Of a stretch of DNA of 64,000 nucleotides, positions 1 to 11,500 are shown one piece after another. A program made the position numbers and the translations under genes. The notes under the pieces are model-generated. The model was not told the origin of the DNA. It worked only from the letters and a program-made list of their open reading frames with translations, and made no database searches. Source of the stretch: Chondrosia reniformis (taxonomy: Eukaryota; Porifera; Demospongiae; Chondrillida; Chondrillidae); assembly GCA_947172415.1 (NCBI GenBank), contig OX359199.1, positions 5,081,384-5,145,383 of the forward strand, in the 5' to 3' direction. Position 1 is the stretch's first letter, and each line of letters begins with the position of its first letter.

Positions 1-639
1 CAAATTTGATAAGATGTTTTCTACCGTTCTTTAACATTTAGTTTAGGATATTAAAGGGTCCATAATCGTTAAGAATACGACTGTATATAGGCCCTGCAAA
101 GCGACTAAGAAATTCGATCGCGGGTAACGGCAGTACCACAAACATTACTCATTCGGGTTACTTATTTTATATACAGAGAATTTGAAACTTAATTAAAAAA
201 TGGCGTTCAAAGAGGCCCTAAATTTGGCACTTTCAAAAGTAACACGCTTCGGTTGGAGCGCGTTGAAATCTAGGGTAGCCTATTCCCTAGTTCGGAAACA
301 TTCATGACGATTTAGTATTTGTATGTACCTGCGTAAGTTCGCATGTTAGCGCTAGTTCATTTGAAAAAAGAAGAAGAAGAAGAAGAAGAAAAAATGAGGA
401 ATTGCAGAATTTGGCCTATTTCGGTTTAACCACTTTGCGAAGGTTGTAGAGCATCGTAACATGTTTTGGCGTTTAGAAAAGCATGCAAAAACGATTGCAA
501 ACACACGAATGCAACCGAAAATCTGAACGTTGTTGATTTATGAGGTGTTAATTGATAATACATTGAATAGGGCGGCCATGTTTTTTTTCGGCCATCCCTA
601 CTTATAGAGTACTACCGTACTCTATGATAAGCTATAGCT
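1..639. other. Gene-free stretch at window start
   Basis: I see no convincing exon here. The only local structure is a short GAA/AGA simple repeat near 368-392. It lies downstream of the minus-strand gene that ends at 640, so part of it may be that gene's 3' untranslated region. Confidence 0.5.
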
Positions 640-1246
640 CTAGGAGTCATCAATGTTGGTTCGAGCCACCACATGGATGAGGGTCTCCAATCTATGTGCT
701 AATAGAGCAAGTAGCTGGATCAGTAGAATACCAAAATACAAGACAGCAAAGGCTAGAGGCAACAGACTCTGGTCAATTCTAAGACCTTCCAGAAATTGCA
801 AGTCAAGTGTCAGCAATAGAATCAGCCATATCAAGTTAACGATTGCCATGGCAACTAGAGTGTTGGTTCTTAGTTCGCCTAGTTTCTCCTTTAGATTATC
901 AGTGTTGCTGTCATTCTGTATGGAACTAGGTTTCAAGACATTATCAACAATTCTTTTCCAAAATTTTTCTTCCGCAATATCCAACTCTCCCTCTTCTTTG
1001 ACATCAATTGATGATTTTGTATTAATAATCTTAATTTCACCTATTAAAGAGAATATTGCTGAATAAAGTACTTAATATTTTTGGTACACTTATGTACGTA
1101 TATATACATATGCAATATTTGCATACACATGTAGGATTGGATCAATAGCTCTACTTACGGCTAGTAGGATCGTGAAGTGCTTTCAGTGCTTTAACCATCA
1201 TATTCAAATGAGCTATATACAATGGGACCACCAGATTTAACCATTC
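640..1246 (-). CDS. Chitin synthase C-terminal-like membrane module, partial or orphan
   Basis: Two exons splice in phase: about 1246-1160 and about 1040-640, with a GTAAGT donor and a TTTAATAG acceptor that rebuild an Arg codon. The last exon has the layout of the extreme C-terminus of animal chitin synthases: an acidic stretch, then E-E-K-F-W-K-R, a K-P motif, an L-R-T-N-T segment, two hydrophobic helices (near NLIWLILLL and LYFGILLIQLLALLAHR) and a final H-V-V-A-R-T. Chitin synthases polymerise GlcNAc at the plasma membrane. The glycosyltransferase core (EDR, QRRRW-type motifs) was not found between here and the next gene at 2425, so this is either a degraded remnant or a small membrane protein derived from the family tail. 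The first exon starts in phase 1, so at least one more 5' exon is required and was not located. Confidence 0.55.
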
Positions 1247-2424
1247 TACCAGTCCTTAGTAACTAGTAATTCCCAGCTACTGTAATTCAGTTAGGAGAGG
1301 TGTGTAGTATATGCTTAACAGGTTCTCTATATCCTATAGATCAGTTTGCCTTGCTATTTGGCTATTAAACTGTACAATCCCTTTGAGCAAGATTATTATT
1401 GCTTTAGCTTTCATAGGAAAATTTAGCAGGTTAGTCAGACCGCAGTGTGACATAGACATTTGGCAAGATATTCATTTTGATGTCAATATTGTCTTAGTCT
1501 CCTGAGGTCTCAAGCTCAGAACACTTGTCAACTCAGTATACATGTATAAAGTGTATAGGTATAACTGTACAATTATATGTAAGTGTGACATTCTCCAGCT
1601 GAACTACTGATTAGTAGTCAGTTAGCCTTATAACTGAGCAATATAAATCTACCAACCATATGCTCAAAGAATACTTGTATGGCAGAGGCATACATGTACA
1701 TCTTAGCAAAGTCTACATATAGAAACTAGTCTAACTAGTAAATCTAGTTCAACATTAATCATATTATAGATTAAGAATGTTAGTGAACTAGAATACTAGA
1801 ATACTAGTAAACTGCCCCCTTGCTCCCTCTAAAACAATCCTGCTATTGTAGATAAACTAAGTAGACTTATAGACTAAATGTATGTACATAGATAAAGTTT
1901 TGTTTGCAAAAGAGTACATATTCTGATCATGTCTGTGTGAGTATCATGTATGCCTGTTTTGAACTTTTAGTTATACAGTTTTGTGTGCATTCCATCAATT
2001 ACAGTCTTCTGGGTGTATATACGTAATAAATTCCATTGAGCACAAGTCTTCTATATGGCAACGGATATCAATGAGGTACTCTCTTGATGGTTTTCAGAAC
2101 TATTTATTGTTTCAAGAATTTAGAAAAGGTTTTGCATAATTCAATTAGCTCAACTAAAAGACAGAGAACCTTGCAAGACTTTTTTCAGTAATTTATTTTG
2201 TTTGTTTTTCTAGACCTTGTATTGTGTACATATATTTGTACTATTATTATAAAACCATTTACATGAATGAATGTGCATCAAAGTGTGTGATTAATATGGA
2301 ACTCCCTTTAATTGCATACTCCTGTTAATCGCATATAATTTCCCTCAGTCCTGAGGCTATGCAATTAAGATAACAGAATATATTTACAAAAATTGATTTA
2401 AATTTTTAAAAATACATAGAATAT
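1247..2424. other. Gene-free stretch between chitin-synthase-like exons and SNX13-like gene
   Basis: AT-rich sequence with no open frame I can tie to a family. It must contain the missing upstream exon(s) of the 640-1246 gene if that gene is functional. A plus-strand open frame at 1311-1505 has no recognisable features. Confidence 0.4.
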
Positions 2425-5400
2425 TTATTGAGTGTGGAGTTGCTTAAAGAGTTCAACTAGCTTTGTCTGATTCTCTTTGAACAATGTCAATAAGAATTGT
2501 TCTAACATGCAATACACCAATCTCTTGTTTAACAATCTAATTTGAAACATGTCAAACACTTTGGACATTCCAGTGTGAGTGGTGTTTGTACCAATAATTC
2601 TGCGAAGATCATCTGATAAAGGAAAAGAAAATTAGTTTATTAGTAAATTAGTAATTAGACATGCATGCATGCATTTGTATTAACCTGGACTACATAGGAA
2701 CTAGTCTATAACAACATGCACAAGCACTGGTAGATCAAATCCATTACATACATTTTTGTTGACAATAACCTAACACGTGCAAATATCACAGTGCCACGCC
2801 CACCAGATTAGAGTACCACGCCTACTTATATTAGAAATGAGAAATCATATGAATACCTATGTACCTGGAATGCTGCCAAGCAACTTGGCTCTTGCTATCA
2901 TTCTTGTTCTTAGCATGACAGGTGCATCTCTTGAGGGCTTTGGCTGAAAGGGACTACCTTCTGGCCACAAACTGTTGCTAAAATAAACAGAAACAGTATA
3001 GTTCAACTTTCATTATACAGAAGCATGTAACTCATGTAAATAATTAAATAAATGCTGGAAGGGTATATATTGCATTACCCTGTAAAACACTAGTATTAGA
3101 AACAGCCAATCAGGGTACCAGAATAAGATGGCAAACCCATATTGGCACAGGTATGCCTAAAAACTGTTAACTAACATGATTTGACTCAGATAGTCAGCTA
3201 CTTGTTCTGGTTCAGTCAATTTATCAACTTGCTCCACAATCTTACAGGACAAGCGATCCCCAAAAGTGGCACGGACCACTTCTTGAACAGTGATTGTGAC
3301 GCTCCTTCTGAACCACTGATTTCTGAGGAACAGTATAAGTTAAATGTTAATGTATTTACGGCTTACTTGATCGGCTTACTGATTCTTCAAATCAAAAACT
3401 ACATCTGCTAACATCATTAAGATTCTTAATGGAACACTATCATCACTCTAGAGAAGAAGAAGGGACCCAAAGAATACGAGGTAGGTCTAAATTTCTTTAG
3501 CTTACTTCGTCAAAGGTGAGTGAGGTCACTCTTTCTTCTGTTGAACTTAGGATATCTTCTGGTTTTGTTCCTTTGACGATTGTCTGTTTCATAAGCGGAC
3601 TGTGTTTGCTTTGAGACACACTCTTCTTGACCTTCTCAAGGTGCTCCTTCTTTGGGTCCAAGGCAGTGAGAGATTTCTGTTTGGGAGGCGAAGAGCTATA
3701 TGTCTATGGAGAAACCAGGTCAGTACTGGTACATATATAGAGCAATATACAGTCAGTTTAAACAGCTACTGAATGAACATGCTTACTCCATCATTTCTTC
3801 TGCTACCTGACTCAGATCTAGTTCTATGCAGTGGTGGAGAGCTGTCAGAAGAGTTAGCTAGTGAGAAGTTCTGAGAGACACAGAACTGCACCAGTGTTCC
3901 TAGCAACTCTGGGAACTCAATTAGGAGGTCAGGTAAGAGGAGCTTGCACAAGTACTGTTCCAGAGTTCTGCAGTTGAGATCTTGCTTCGATGAGTCTTTG
4001 GAGTTGGCATCTCGCAGCTTGGGAGTAGTAACAATCCCTGGTCCAATCTATACAAAAATGGCAGCAAAAAACCTCTAATAGACCCCCTATATTTATGTAC
4101 TATACACACTGTTCTAATGTATACGAACATTAATATGATATGAACCATACGTACCTGGCTTTCAACAATTGTGTGCAGCCTCTTAAAGTCTTCAAAACTC
4201 CTCTGAGCCAACCATTCCTCTTCCTTACCTACTCCATGCTTGCAAGTCACATGAATGCAGTAACGGACATGGTCACCCTCACCGTCACCATCCCCCTCAT
4301 GGAAGTAGCAATCTGGGATTTCTGCTTTTAGAGAAAATGGAAGATCTTGTTTCCTTTGACCTTCCCCATCTTCTGGTGGAGGAACAGGTGATGTGCTCTA
4401 AATAGAACAACAATGGATGTAGACTGGAGCAGGAATAAGGGACCAGGTGGAGGTGACAATGGATGTAGACTGGAGCAGGAATAAGGGACCAGGTGGAGGT
4501 GACAATGGATGTAGACTGGAGCAGGAATAAGGGACCAGGTGGAGGTGACAATGGATGTAGACTGGAGCAGGAATAAGGGACCAGGTGGAGGTGACAATGG
4601 ATGTAGCCTGGAGCAGGAATAAGGGACCAGGTGGAGGTGACAATGGATGTAGACTGGAGCAGGAATAAGGGACCAGGTGGAGGTGACAATGGATGTAGAC
4701 TGGAGCAGGAATAAGGGACCAGGTGGAGGTGACAATGAATTAACACCCAGCTGATTGGCAAGTAATTACAGGGTTGCAACAGTGACAGTTGAGTGTCTCT
4801 TCCGGTTAAGGACAGTTTGTAGTGTAGTGGTACCTCTGATGTATTTAGCAGCTTTTCTATAGATTTTTGACACAATTGGAGAATAAACTGAGCACTGCTC
4901 AACTGCTGATGATCTTCATCTATAGAATTGATTATTACAGGAAATCTGAGTTACGTTATGATGATTAAGTTACATTTGGATTGAGTGCTACATACTGCTA
5001 GATCCAGTTCTCTGCATCCCAGCTACTTCCTCCTCAGTGAACCTCTCCAACTCCTTCAGCTCATCAAGAGAACTACACATCCTGTGGGCAAGATTGACTG
5101 ATATCATTGACGACAGAGCAAGTACTACAGTAATCCCTAAAATTGTTCTACACACACCATAACACTCATACATTTGTCAAACAATGCATTGGCAGGTAGC
5201 ATTCGCAATGAATGTACTGTAAAGATATACCTTATGGCAGCTTGAAAGGACTCTGCATTCAAATTTGATTCCTTGAGCTTTAGTTTGGAAACAGAAATAC
5301 AAAATACTTGAAGATATGTGCTTTCTCATAAAGAAGAGTTTCATACAGCCAGCTCAACTCACAAAGAGAATGAAATACTGGTTGACTGAGTCTGGTTCGC

Positions 5401-7017
5401 AAAGACTGTTAACTAGGGGTTGTAGGACATTGCAAGCAACTACATCCTACACCAAAGATGTAAGGAACGTGGCTGGGGAGAGACACTACATAACCTTGTT
5501 AAACCTACCCGCAGTAAGCACTTCAGTGGATGGTTGTGAAAGTCTTCTGGAGGTAGAATGTAATAGATAATCATTTCTGAGATGATATCCAAGTATTCTT
5601 TAGAGATACAAAAGAAAGGTGTTTATATTTGGTATTACATACAGAGGCAATGGTATAGATATTATAGGAAAGGACGTACATACAATATAGGAAAAGGGCC
5701 CCTTTGGTGAAATATAAAAATATCTTCCTTTGACACTTACATGTATCAGTATGTATATGATGGGTACATGTGTATATATGATGGGTACATGTGTATATAT
5801 GATGGGTACATGTGTATATATGATGGGTACATGTGTATATGTGATGGGTACATGTGTATATGTGATGGGTACATGTGTATATGTGATGGGTACATGTGTA
5901 TATGTGATGGGTACATGCGTATATATGATGGGTACATGTATATAGACCTTTTTCCATCTGCTCATTCTGGCAGAGCCGTCCCATAACTTGGCTGGATGGG
6001 AGGGTTGCTTCCAAGGAAAAGAACTCATTCTGGAGGTCTTCCCTAGCCAGCTCTTCCAAGTCGCCATTTTCTACCTCTGGATTTCCTCCTGAAGCCTTTT
6101 CCCTCACTTTATCCAGGGACTGTTTATAAAGCTTAAAGTGCTGTATCAGGTCATCAACCAATTGGAGTGTCAGAAGGCTGACCCAATCAGCTTTCTTGCA
6201 TTGAACAGCAAACTTTCTCAGAGCGGTCTGTGCTGTTTTATTAGTTTGTGTGATAAATGCCTCATCTAAACCTATGTGCTTGAAGTACCATGATTCTACA
6301 TAATCTCTACTTATATACTTTAATGCCTATAGAAGAAAATATGAGAGATTTAGACAATGGGTGCCCTTAAAAATAGGAAAATTGCACTCCTTGTGCATTC
6401 ACCTTCTGCAGTTGACTATCAATGTCAACTGATCCTGTAATCCGTGAGTCCAACTTCCGGTTTTCTGGATCCAAAGAGCAGACCTCAAGGACCTACAAAA
6501 AGAGTAACAAGACACCTGACCAGTCCACACAGTAGTCTCGCGTAGCCAGTGACAGTGCAGTGGACCTAACACTTAACCAAAGCCACGTCACTTAATAAAG
6601 TTATTTGATTTGATTTGATAAACATGGTCACAGTTCATTATCCCATAGATTATATAAGATAATCCGTATCTCCTATTTCAACTGATGGACCTCAGCCGAT
6701 AGGTCGTTAGATACACAGTTCAGTTAAGCTTACTCAAATTTGCTGCTTCTTGCGCGGCTTACCGATGATATTCCTGCCTTAGGTCGACTACTGCTGACGT
6801 GGTACATCGGAAGGCGACCGTTCAGCCATGACAGAACTACCCACACACTGATCACGAAAGGGACGCAAGGAGTGACTACTTGAGAGACATACAAACCGCT
6901 TACCGCTTACCCAGCAAGGACACACGACAAGTAGACGTAAGAATATGGATTAATGTTCCACAGAAGATCGAGTACGCAAATGAATCCCGCGAACACTACA
7001 CACAGTTTGGACACCAT
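2425..7017 (-). CDS. SNX13: SNX13-like sorting nexin (TM-PXA-PX-Nexin_C), RGS domain not found
   Basis: Multi-exon gene read right to left. Exon 1 (7017-6911) and exon 2 (6847-6763) encode two N-terminal hydrophobic segments. Exon 3 (6492-6403) has L-D-S-R-I-T-G-S, typical of the start of the PXA domain. PXA continues at about 6328-5950 (D-Y-V-E-S-W-Y; V-D-D-L-I-Q-H), 5590-5510 (E-Y-L ... I-L-P-P-E-D-F-H) and 5460-5375. Short linker exons follow near 5290-5230, 5080-4997 and 4910-4840. The PX domain lies at about 4398-4160, 4050-3960 and 3960-3790. Nexin_C lies at about 3455-3385, 3325-3180, 2985-2870 and 2612-2425 and ends with a conserved L-N-K-R-L-V-Y block. The family works at endosome/ER membranes in lipid and protein traffic. 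In vertebrate SNX13 an RGS domain sits between PXA and PX; the linker here is too short to hold one. SNX13 fits better than SNX19 or SNX25 on the C-terminal block. Confidence 0.85.
4411..4735. repeat. 46-bp minisatellite, about 7 copies, intronic
   Basis: Nearly perfect tandem repeat of a 46-bp unit that begins ACAATGGATGTAGACTGGAG. It lies in the intron just upstream of the first PX exon of the SNX13-like gene. Open frames across it are products of the repeat, not genes. Confidence 0.9.
5747..5945. repeat. 21-bp minisatellite, about 9 copies, intronic
   Basis: Tandem unit GGGTACATGTGTATATATGA plus one base, with a TATATG/TATGTG variant. It sits in the intron between two PXA exons of the SNX13-like gene. 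Several overlapping open frames on both strands come only from the repeat. Confidence 0.9.
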
Positions 7018-7138
7018 ATTAGTTTCTGAAGCTAAACGGAAAAAAAGAAATCGAATACATTATCGATCGCATATACAGGCTCGTATCGACCTAAATCATT
7101 TTCAATAATTTTTTGTGTGTGTATTTATTGCAGGCATG

Positions 7139-8491
7139 CTACCACTTAAAGTTAGGGTTGGCCTTAAAATGTTCATAATCTTCTCTTTTGAAGTATGATA
7201 GTTCTGTTTCGTTAGCTGTAAATAATGTAAATAATATAAACACAAGACACACTTTCATATAATTGCTATGTTAGTAATATTGACACTTACATACTCTGGA
7301 CTGCCGCAAAGTCTTTTCAGACTGTAAAATTAGCGTCTCATCATTTGAAGTGTCAATGAGAAGCTCATTAGTCTGTAATGATACACAAACATTGTTCATT
7401 AAACATTACATTTCAACGTCACATGGATTAAATGGTGTGTGGTTCGATATTAGAAGGCCATATTGAAATGACTGTGTGGTTCAATATTAGAAGAACATAT
7501 TGAAATGGGTGTGTGGTTCGATATTAGAAGACCATATTGAAATGGGTGTGTGGTTCGATATTAGAAGAACATATTGAAATGGGTGTGTGGTTCAATATTA
7601 GAAGAACATATTGAAATGGGTGTGTGGTTCGATATTAGAAGACCATATTGAAATGGGTGTGTGGTTCGATATTAGAAGACCATATTGAAATGGGTGTGTG
7701 GTTCGATATTAGAAGACCATATTGAAATGGGTGTGTGGTTCGATATTAGAAGACCATATTGAAATGACTGTGTGGTTCGATATTAGAAGAACATATTGAA
7801 ATGGGTGTGTGGTTCAATATTAGAAGAACATATTGAAATGGGTGTGTGGTTCGATATTAGAAGACCATATTGAAATGGGTGTGTGGTTCGATATTAGAAG
7901 ACCATATTGAAATGACTGTGTGGTTCGATATTAGAAGAACATATTGAAATGGGTATGGATGATCTAAAGTTATTCAGTATATTCAAATGATTACAGTGTT
8001 TTGAGTTGCACTGGAATTACTATCCCTTTTTGCTATATATAGGCACTAGGCACTTAGGAAAGAGACATTCAAAAGTTTACTCACTTTAGCCTTGTGTGCA
8101 TGGTGGTGGATCTTAAGACAATCTGCAGCAACATAAATATATAACATTTCAGAAATGTATTATCATTTATCATTTAGTGTGTACCATATTTGTGTTTTCT
8201 AAACGGAGGAGGAAGTCCTGGATAAGTTTCTATGGCTATAGTACAAAGATAGAGAAAAGATAAACGCATCATTCACGTATAGTTCACGTATAAACTCGTA
8301 TGGTCATATCATGCAGATGCTTCTATAATAGGATGCAGATTCTAACCTAAATCAATTCTCTTTTGAAATTCTTGGACGCTTTGCTCCGGATTAACGTCTT
8401 TCATTACAATAGTTTTTACATTTCTATGTTCAAAGGATCGTATCAGGCGAACGGGAATGACAAAATACTTGTCACTAGCAGACTCTGTCAT
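7139..8491 (-). CDS. C2orf76: C2orf76 homologue (UPF0538 family)
   Basis: Five exons: about 8491-8347, 8236-8187, 8123-8099, 7372-7285 and 7215-7139. The protein opens with M-T-E-S-A-S-D-K-Y and then V-R-L-I-R-S-F-E-H-R-N, the family signature. It continues with P-P-P-F-R-K-H-K-Y, K-I-H-H-H-A-H-K-A-K-T-N-E-L, and ends E-D-Y-E-H-F-K-A-N-P-N-F-K-W. Length of about 120 residues matches the family. Function is unknown; the fold is probably ubiquitin-like by inference. For the fourth exon I chose the GTAAGT donor rather than GTATGT four bases earlier because it gives V-S-N-E-T, matching the family I-A-S-E-T. The start codon faces INTS3 across 69 bases, so the two probably share a promoter. Confidence 0.9.
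7436..7952. repeat. 36-bp minisatellite, about 14 copies, in C2orf76 intron
   Basis: Tandem unit starting GTGTGGTTCGATATTAGAAG and ending CATATTGAAATGGG. Copies vary at three sites (CGA/CAA, GACCAT/GAACAT, GGT/ACT). The order of variants in copies 4-6 recurs in copies 10-12, suggesting duplication of multi-unit blocks. Confidence 0.9.
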
Positions 8492-8560
8492 TTTATCACT
8501 AAGTCAATACAGAAGGGAATCTCCCTCGTATAGCTAGGACCTTCCCCTTTCCATTTTAAA
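8492..8560. promoter_or_regulatory. Probable bidirectional promoter, C2orf76/INTS3
   Basis: Only 69 bases separate the two divergent start codons, so both transcription starts must lie in this gap or inside the neighbouring transcription unit. No TATA box is obvious. The call rests on gene spacing, not on recognised factor sites. Confidence 0.5.
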
Positions 8561-11500
8561 ATGGACGATCTGGTTGTGCCAGTATCTTCTCTCTTTTCTT
8601 ATCGCCTATTAGACGTAAAAGACGAATTTGACTTGGTAGGAGGGTCATTTAGTTATGCATAATACTTTTCTAAATGATAAAAGCTTTCTAAATTGATTGA
8701 AAAGACTTTAAAGGTTTATTGTAAATCAATTAAATGTGTAGAAATGCGAAGTAGCATACGAAACACTGAAGGGACTCATATCGGAACTATCAGAACAAGA
8801 AATAACTAGCAGACTTGCAGCCAAGGTAAGTCAGCGAACAGAGAAGGAGCAGGTCTGCCGTTTAGCGTCGCTACAGCTAACTGGCAGTCACTAGTACTGC
8901 CTCCTTTGTTTTCTCTCTTCTGTGTTAGGTGAGTCAATCTTCTCAAGATCAGGAAGATGTCAACTTTGGTGTACTGTATGGGGTTCTGTGTCACCCAGGA
9001 GACGCACTAGAGGTACAGTTAACATGCTCTCATTAATCAGAGATCATCTGATGTGCTGGTTAGGTTATACCATAATATCTTTTATCTGCTACACAGTTGT
9101 ACCAGCTGCTTACGCTTGTCTGCCATGATGGGATGTTTTTTGTTGTACAGACAATAGAGAAGTTAATTATGGAGAAGTTTCATAGACTCAAAGATATGCC
9201 AAAGAAACAGGTAACAAGTTCATATCCAGCCCTCCTCCCTTCTCTTCCCTCCTCCCTCCTCCCTCCTCCCTCCTCCCTCTCCCTCCTCCCTCTCCCTCCT
9301 CCCTTCTCCTCCCTCCTCCCTCCTCCCTCCTCCCTCCTCCCTCCTCCCTCCTCCCTCCTCCCTCCTCCCTCCTCCCTCCTCCCTCCTCCCTCCTCCCTCC
9401 TCCCTCCTCCCTCCTCCTTAGCTCCCACCCACTCTGTAGGTGCTGTGGTTTGCTAATGAGATTATTAAAGGCGAGGTTAGGGAAGCGGAGAGATTGGTGT
9501 ATGCACTTCTAAAGCAGATCAAAGGAGGGGACACTTCATTGGAGAACATTTGGCTCATCGAATCCATCCTACATCTCCTGCTGGACTACAAGTGAGGGGA
9601 CATGGACGGTGATCTTTGCAATGTCTCCAGTTCTATGCATACCTCAACCTTCCTAGGGATTGGTTCTTAGGGAAATCCCCACTTGTAGCCAGTGTGGTGT
9701 ATACGTACTTGTGTCTAATACCTGAGCACTGCTCTAGCAGCTGTCAGGACCTCCGACAGGAAGAGATTGCTCTTTGTGTGGAGCTATTGAGAGAAAGAGT
9801 AAGTATTGTTAAGTTGTTTTCTCTGGCAGCTTTTAAATTTTCTTTTTATTTAGTTTTCTGATTGTATGACCATTGGAAGAGAACTTGTTCGATTGTTGCA
9901 GAATGTTGCAAGGCAAGACAAGTCATTTTGATTCAATCTCTGTCCCACTGTCTGTATGTTTCTTTCTTTAGGTTGTCAGAGTTTCTTCCTATTTGGCAAA
10001 GCATATTGAAAAATCCTGAATCTCTATCACCAGAGTTTAAAGGTCACCAACCCAGTTATTGTGTAATCAAATTCAAATATTTCGTAATCATATTCCCAAT
10101 TCCAGGTATTAACCAGTTGCTAGGTATGAGGACATCCAGGAGGTTTGTGTCAAGTAGGCTCACCACGGACATGGAAATAAAGTTTCAGTTCATTGCATCA
10201 CAAGTAAGATTTCTTGAAAGCTTTCACATTCTAAATGTGCCTAGTATTAAACAGGAGATATTATTCAATTTGTACAATGTACAGTGAAATCTCGTGTTAT
10301 CATTAACTTTTCCTTTCTGTGTCAGACAGAACTGATCATATCATAGAATCTACATTTTGATGGTGAATAGAAACTATTTTTTCTTATACTAATTTAATTG
10401 GATATGTGAATGGAGTATTGCTGTGCAATTTTAGCTCAATGACAGAGCACTGGTGGTCATAACCAACTGTCCTTGGTTCAATTCCCAGTAATCCCTACCT
10501 TTGTGTTTTGCCCTTTTTACTTGCTGATGTTTGAGAATGACTACTTGTGGTTTGATTATCACTTTGATTTCATTTGTTAGGTCAAGTTTGGGGTACAAAA
10601 GCATTATCAAGAATGGATTCAAAAGAAGGTGATAAACACATAGGCCATTGTATATTAGTGCATATGTTTAAATGGTATGTTGTCTCCCACTCTAGTACCT
10701 TAGTCAGCCATCTTGTCAAATGTTTATCGGTGACATAATAAGATATCTCTGTTGCATAATCCATCCTCCAAATGAAATTCTCTGTTCTGATATTATCCCA
10801 CGGTGGGCACTAATTGGATGGTTGTTGTCACTCTGCCAGGTACAGTACATTCATATGCAACCACTCCTGACCAACCAGTGACACTACAGATATAGCCAAT
10901 CAGATTCATTGCTTCATTGAAATATGTAGATTGATGTTATCTTAGGAATTATTAATGGCTATAGGATTGCTTTATATTAACAATTTTGTTGTTTACATTA
11001 ACAGTTCAATTTTGTTGTTTACATTAACAGTTCAATTTTGTTGTTTACATTAACAGTTCAATTTTGTTGTTTACATTAACAGTTCAATTTTGTTGTTTAC
11101 ATTAACAGTTCAATTTTGTTGTTTACATTAACAGTTCAATTTTGTTGTTTACATTAACAGTTCAATTTTGTTGTTTACATTAACAGTTCAATTTTGTTGT
11201 TTACATTAACAGTTCAATTTTGTTGTTTACATTAACAGTTCAATTTTGTTGTTTACATTAACAGTTCAATTTTGTTGTTTATTTAAAAGATTTATAAATC
11301 CATGTTCTCATGCAGTCGAGTGTGTCCTCGGCCAATGCCAAGTTGGCCATATTCTTTGACTATCTTGGCTATGAATCAGATGACAGTAGTATGATCATGA
11401 ATATTGGTTAGCCTATGGGAATGAAGATGGAAGTACCAAAGGATTATTTACTAATTTCTTCATTGTTAGAGCCGGCCATCTTGTTGATACAAAAATCTAT

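Noticed and set aside
1311..1505. Plus-strand 64-residue frame and a hydrophobic minus-strand stretch (K-A-I-I-I-L-L)
   Set aside because: I tested it as an upstream exon of the chitin-synthase-like gene, but no compatible splice signals and phase were found.
4297..4902. Long overlapping minus-strand open frames rich in S-P-P-P-G-P-L
   Set aside because: They are produced by the 46-bp minisatellite, whose length permits open reading; the real exons use a different frame at each side.
5730..5986. Plus- and minus-strand frames with repeated Y-M-C-I-Y-D-G or T-C-T-H-H-I
   Set aside because: Translation of the 21-bp intronic minisatellite in several frames; no splice or start context.
7436..7952. 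Possible CRISPR-like array
   Set aside because: Units are directly contiguous without unique spacers and the genome is eukaryotic.
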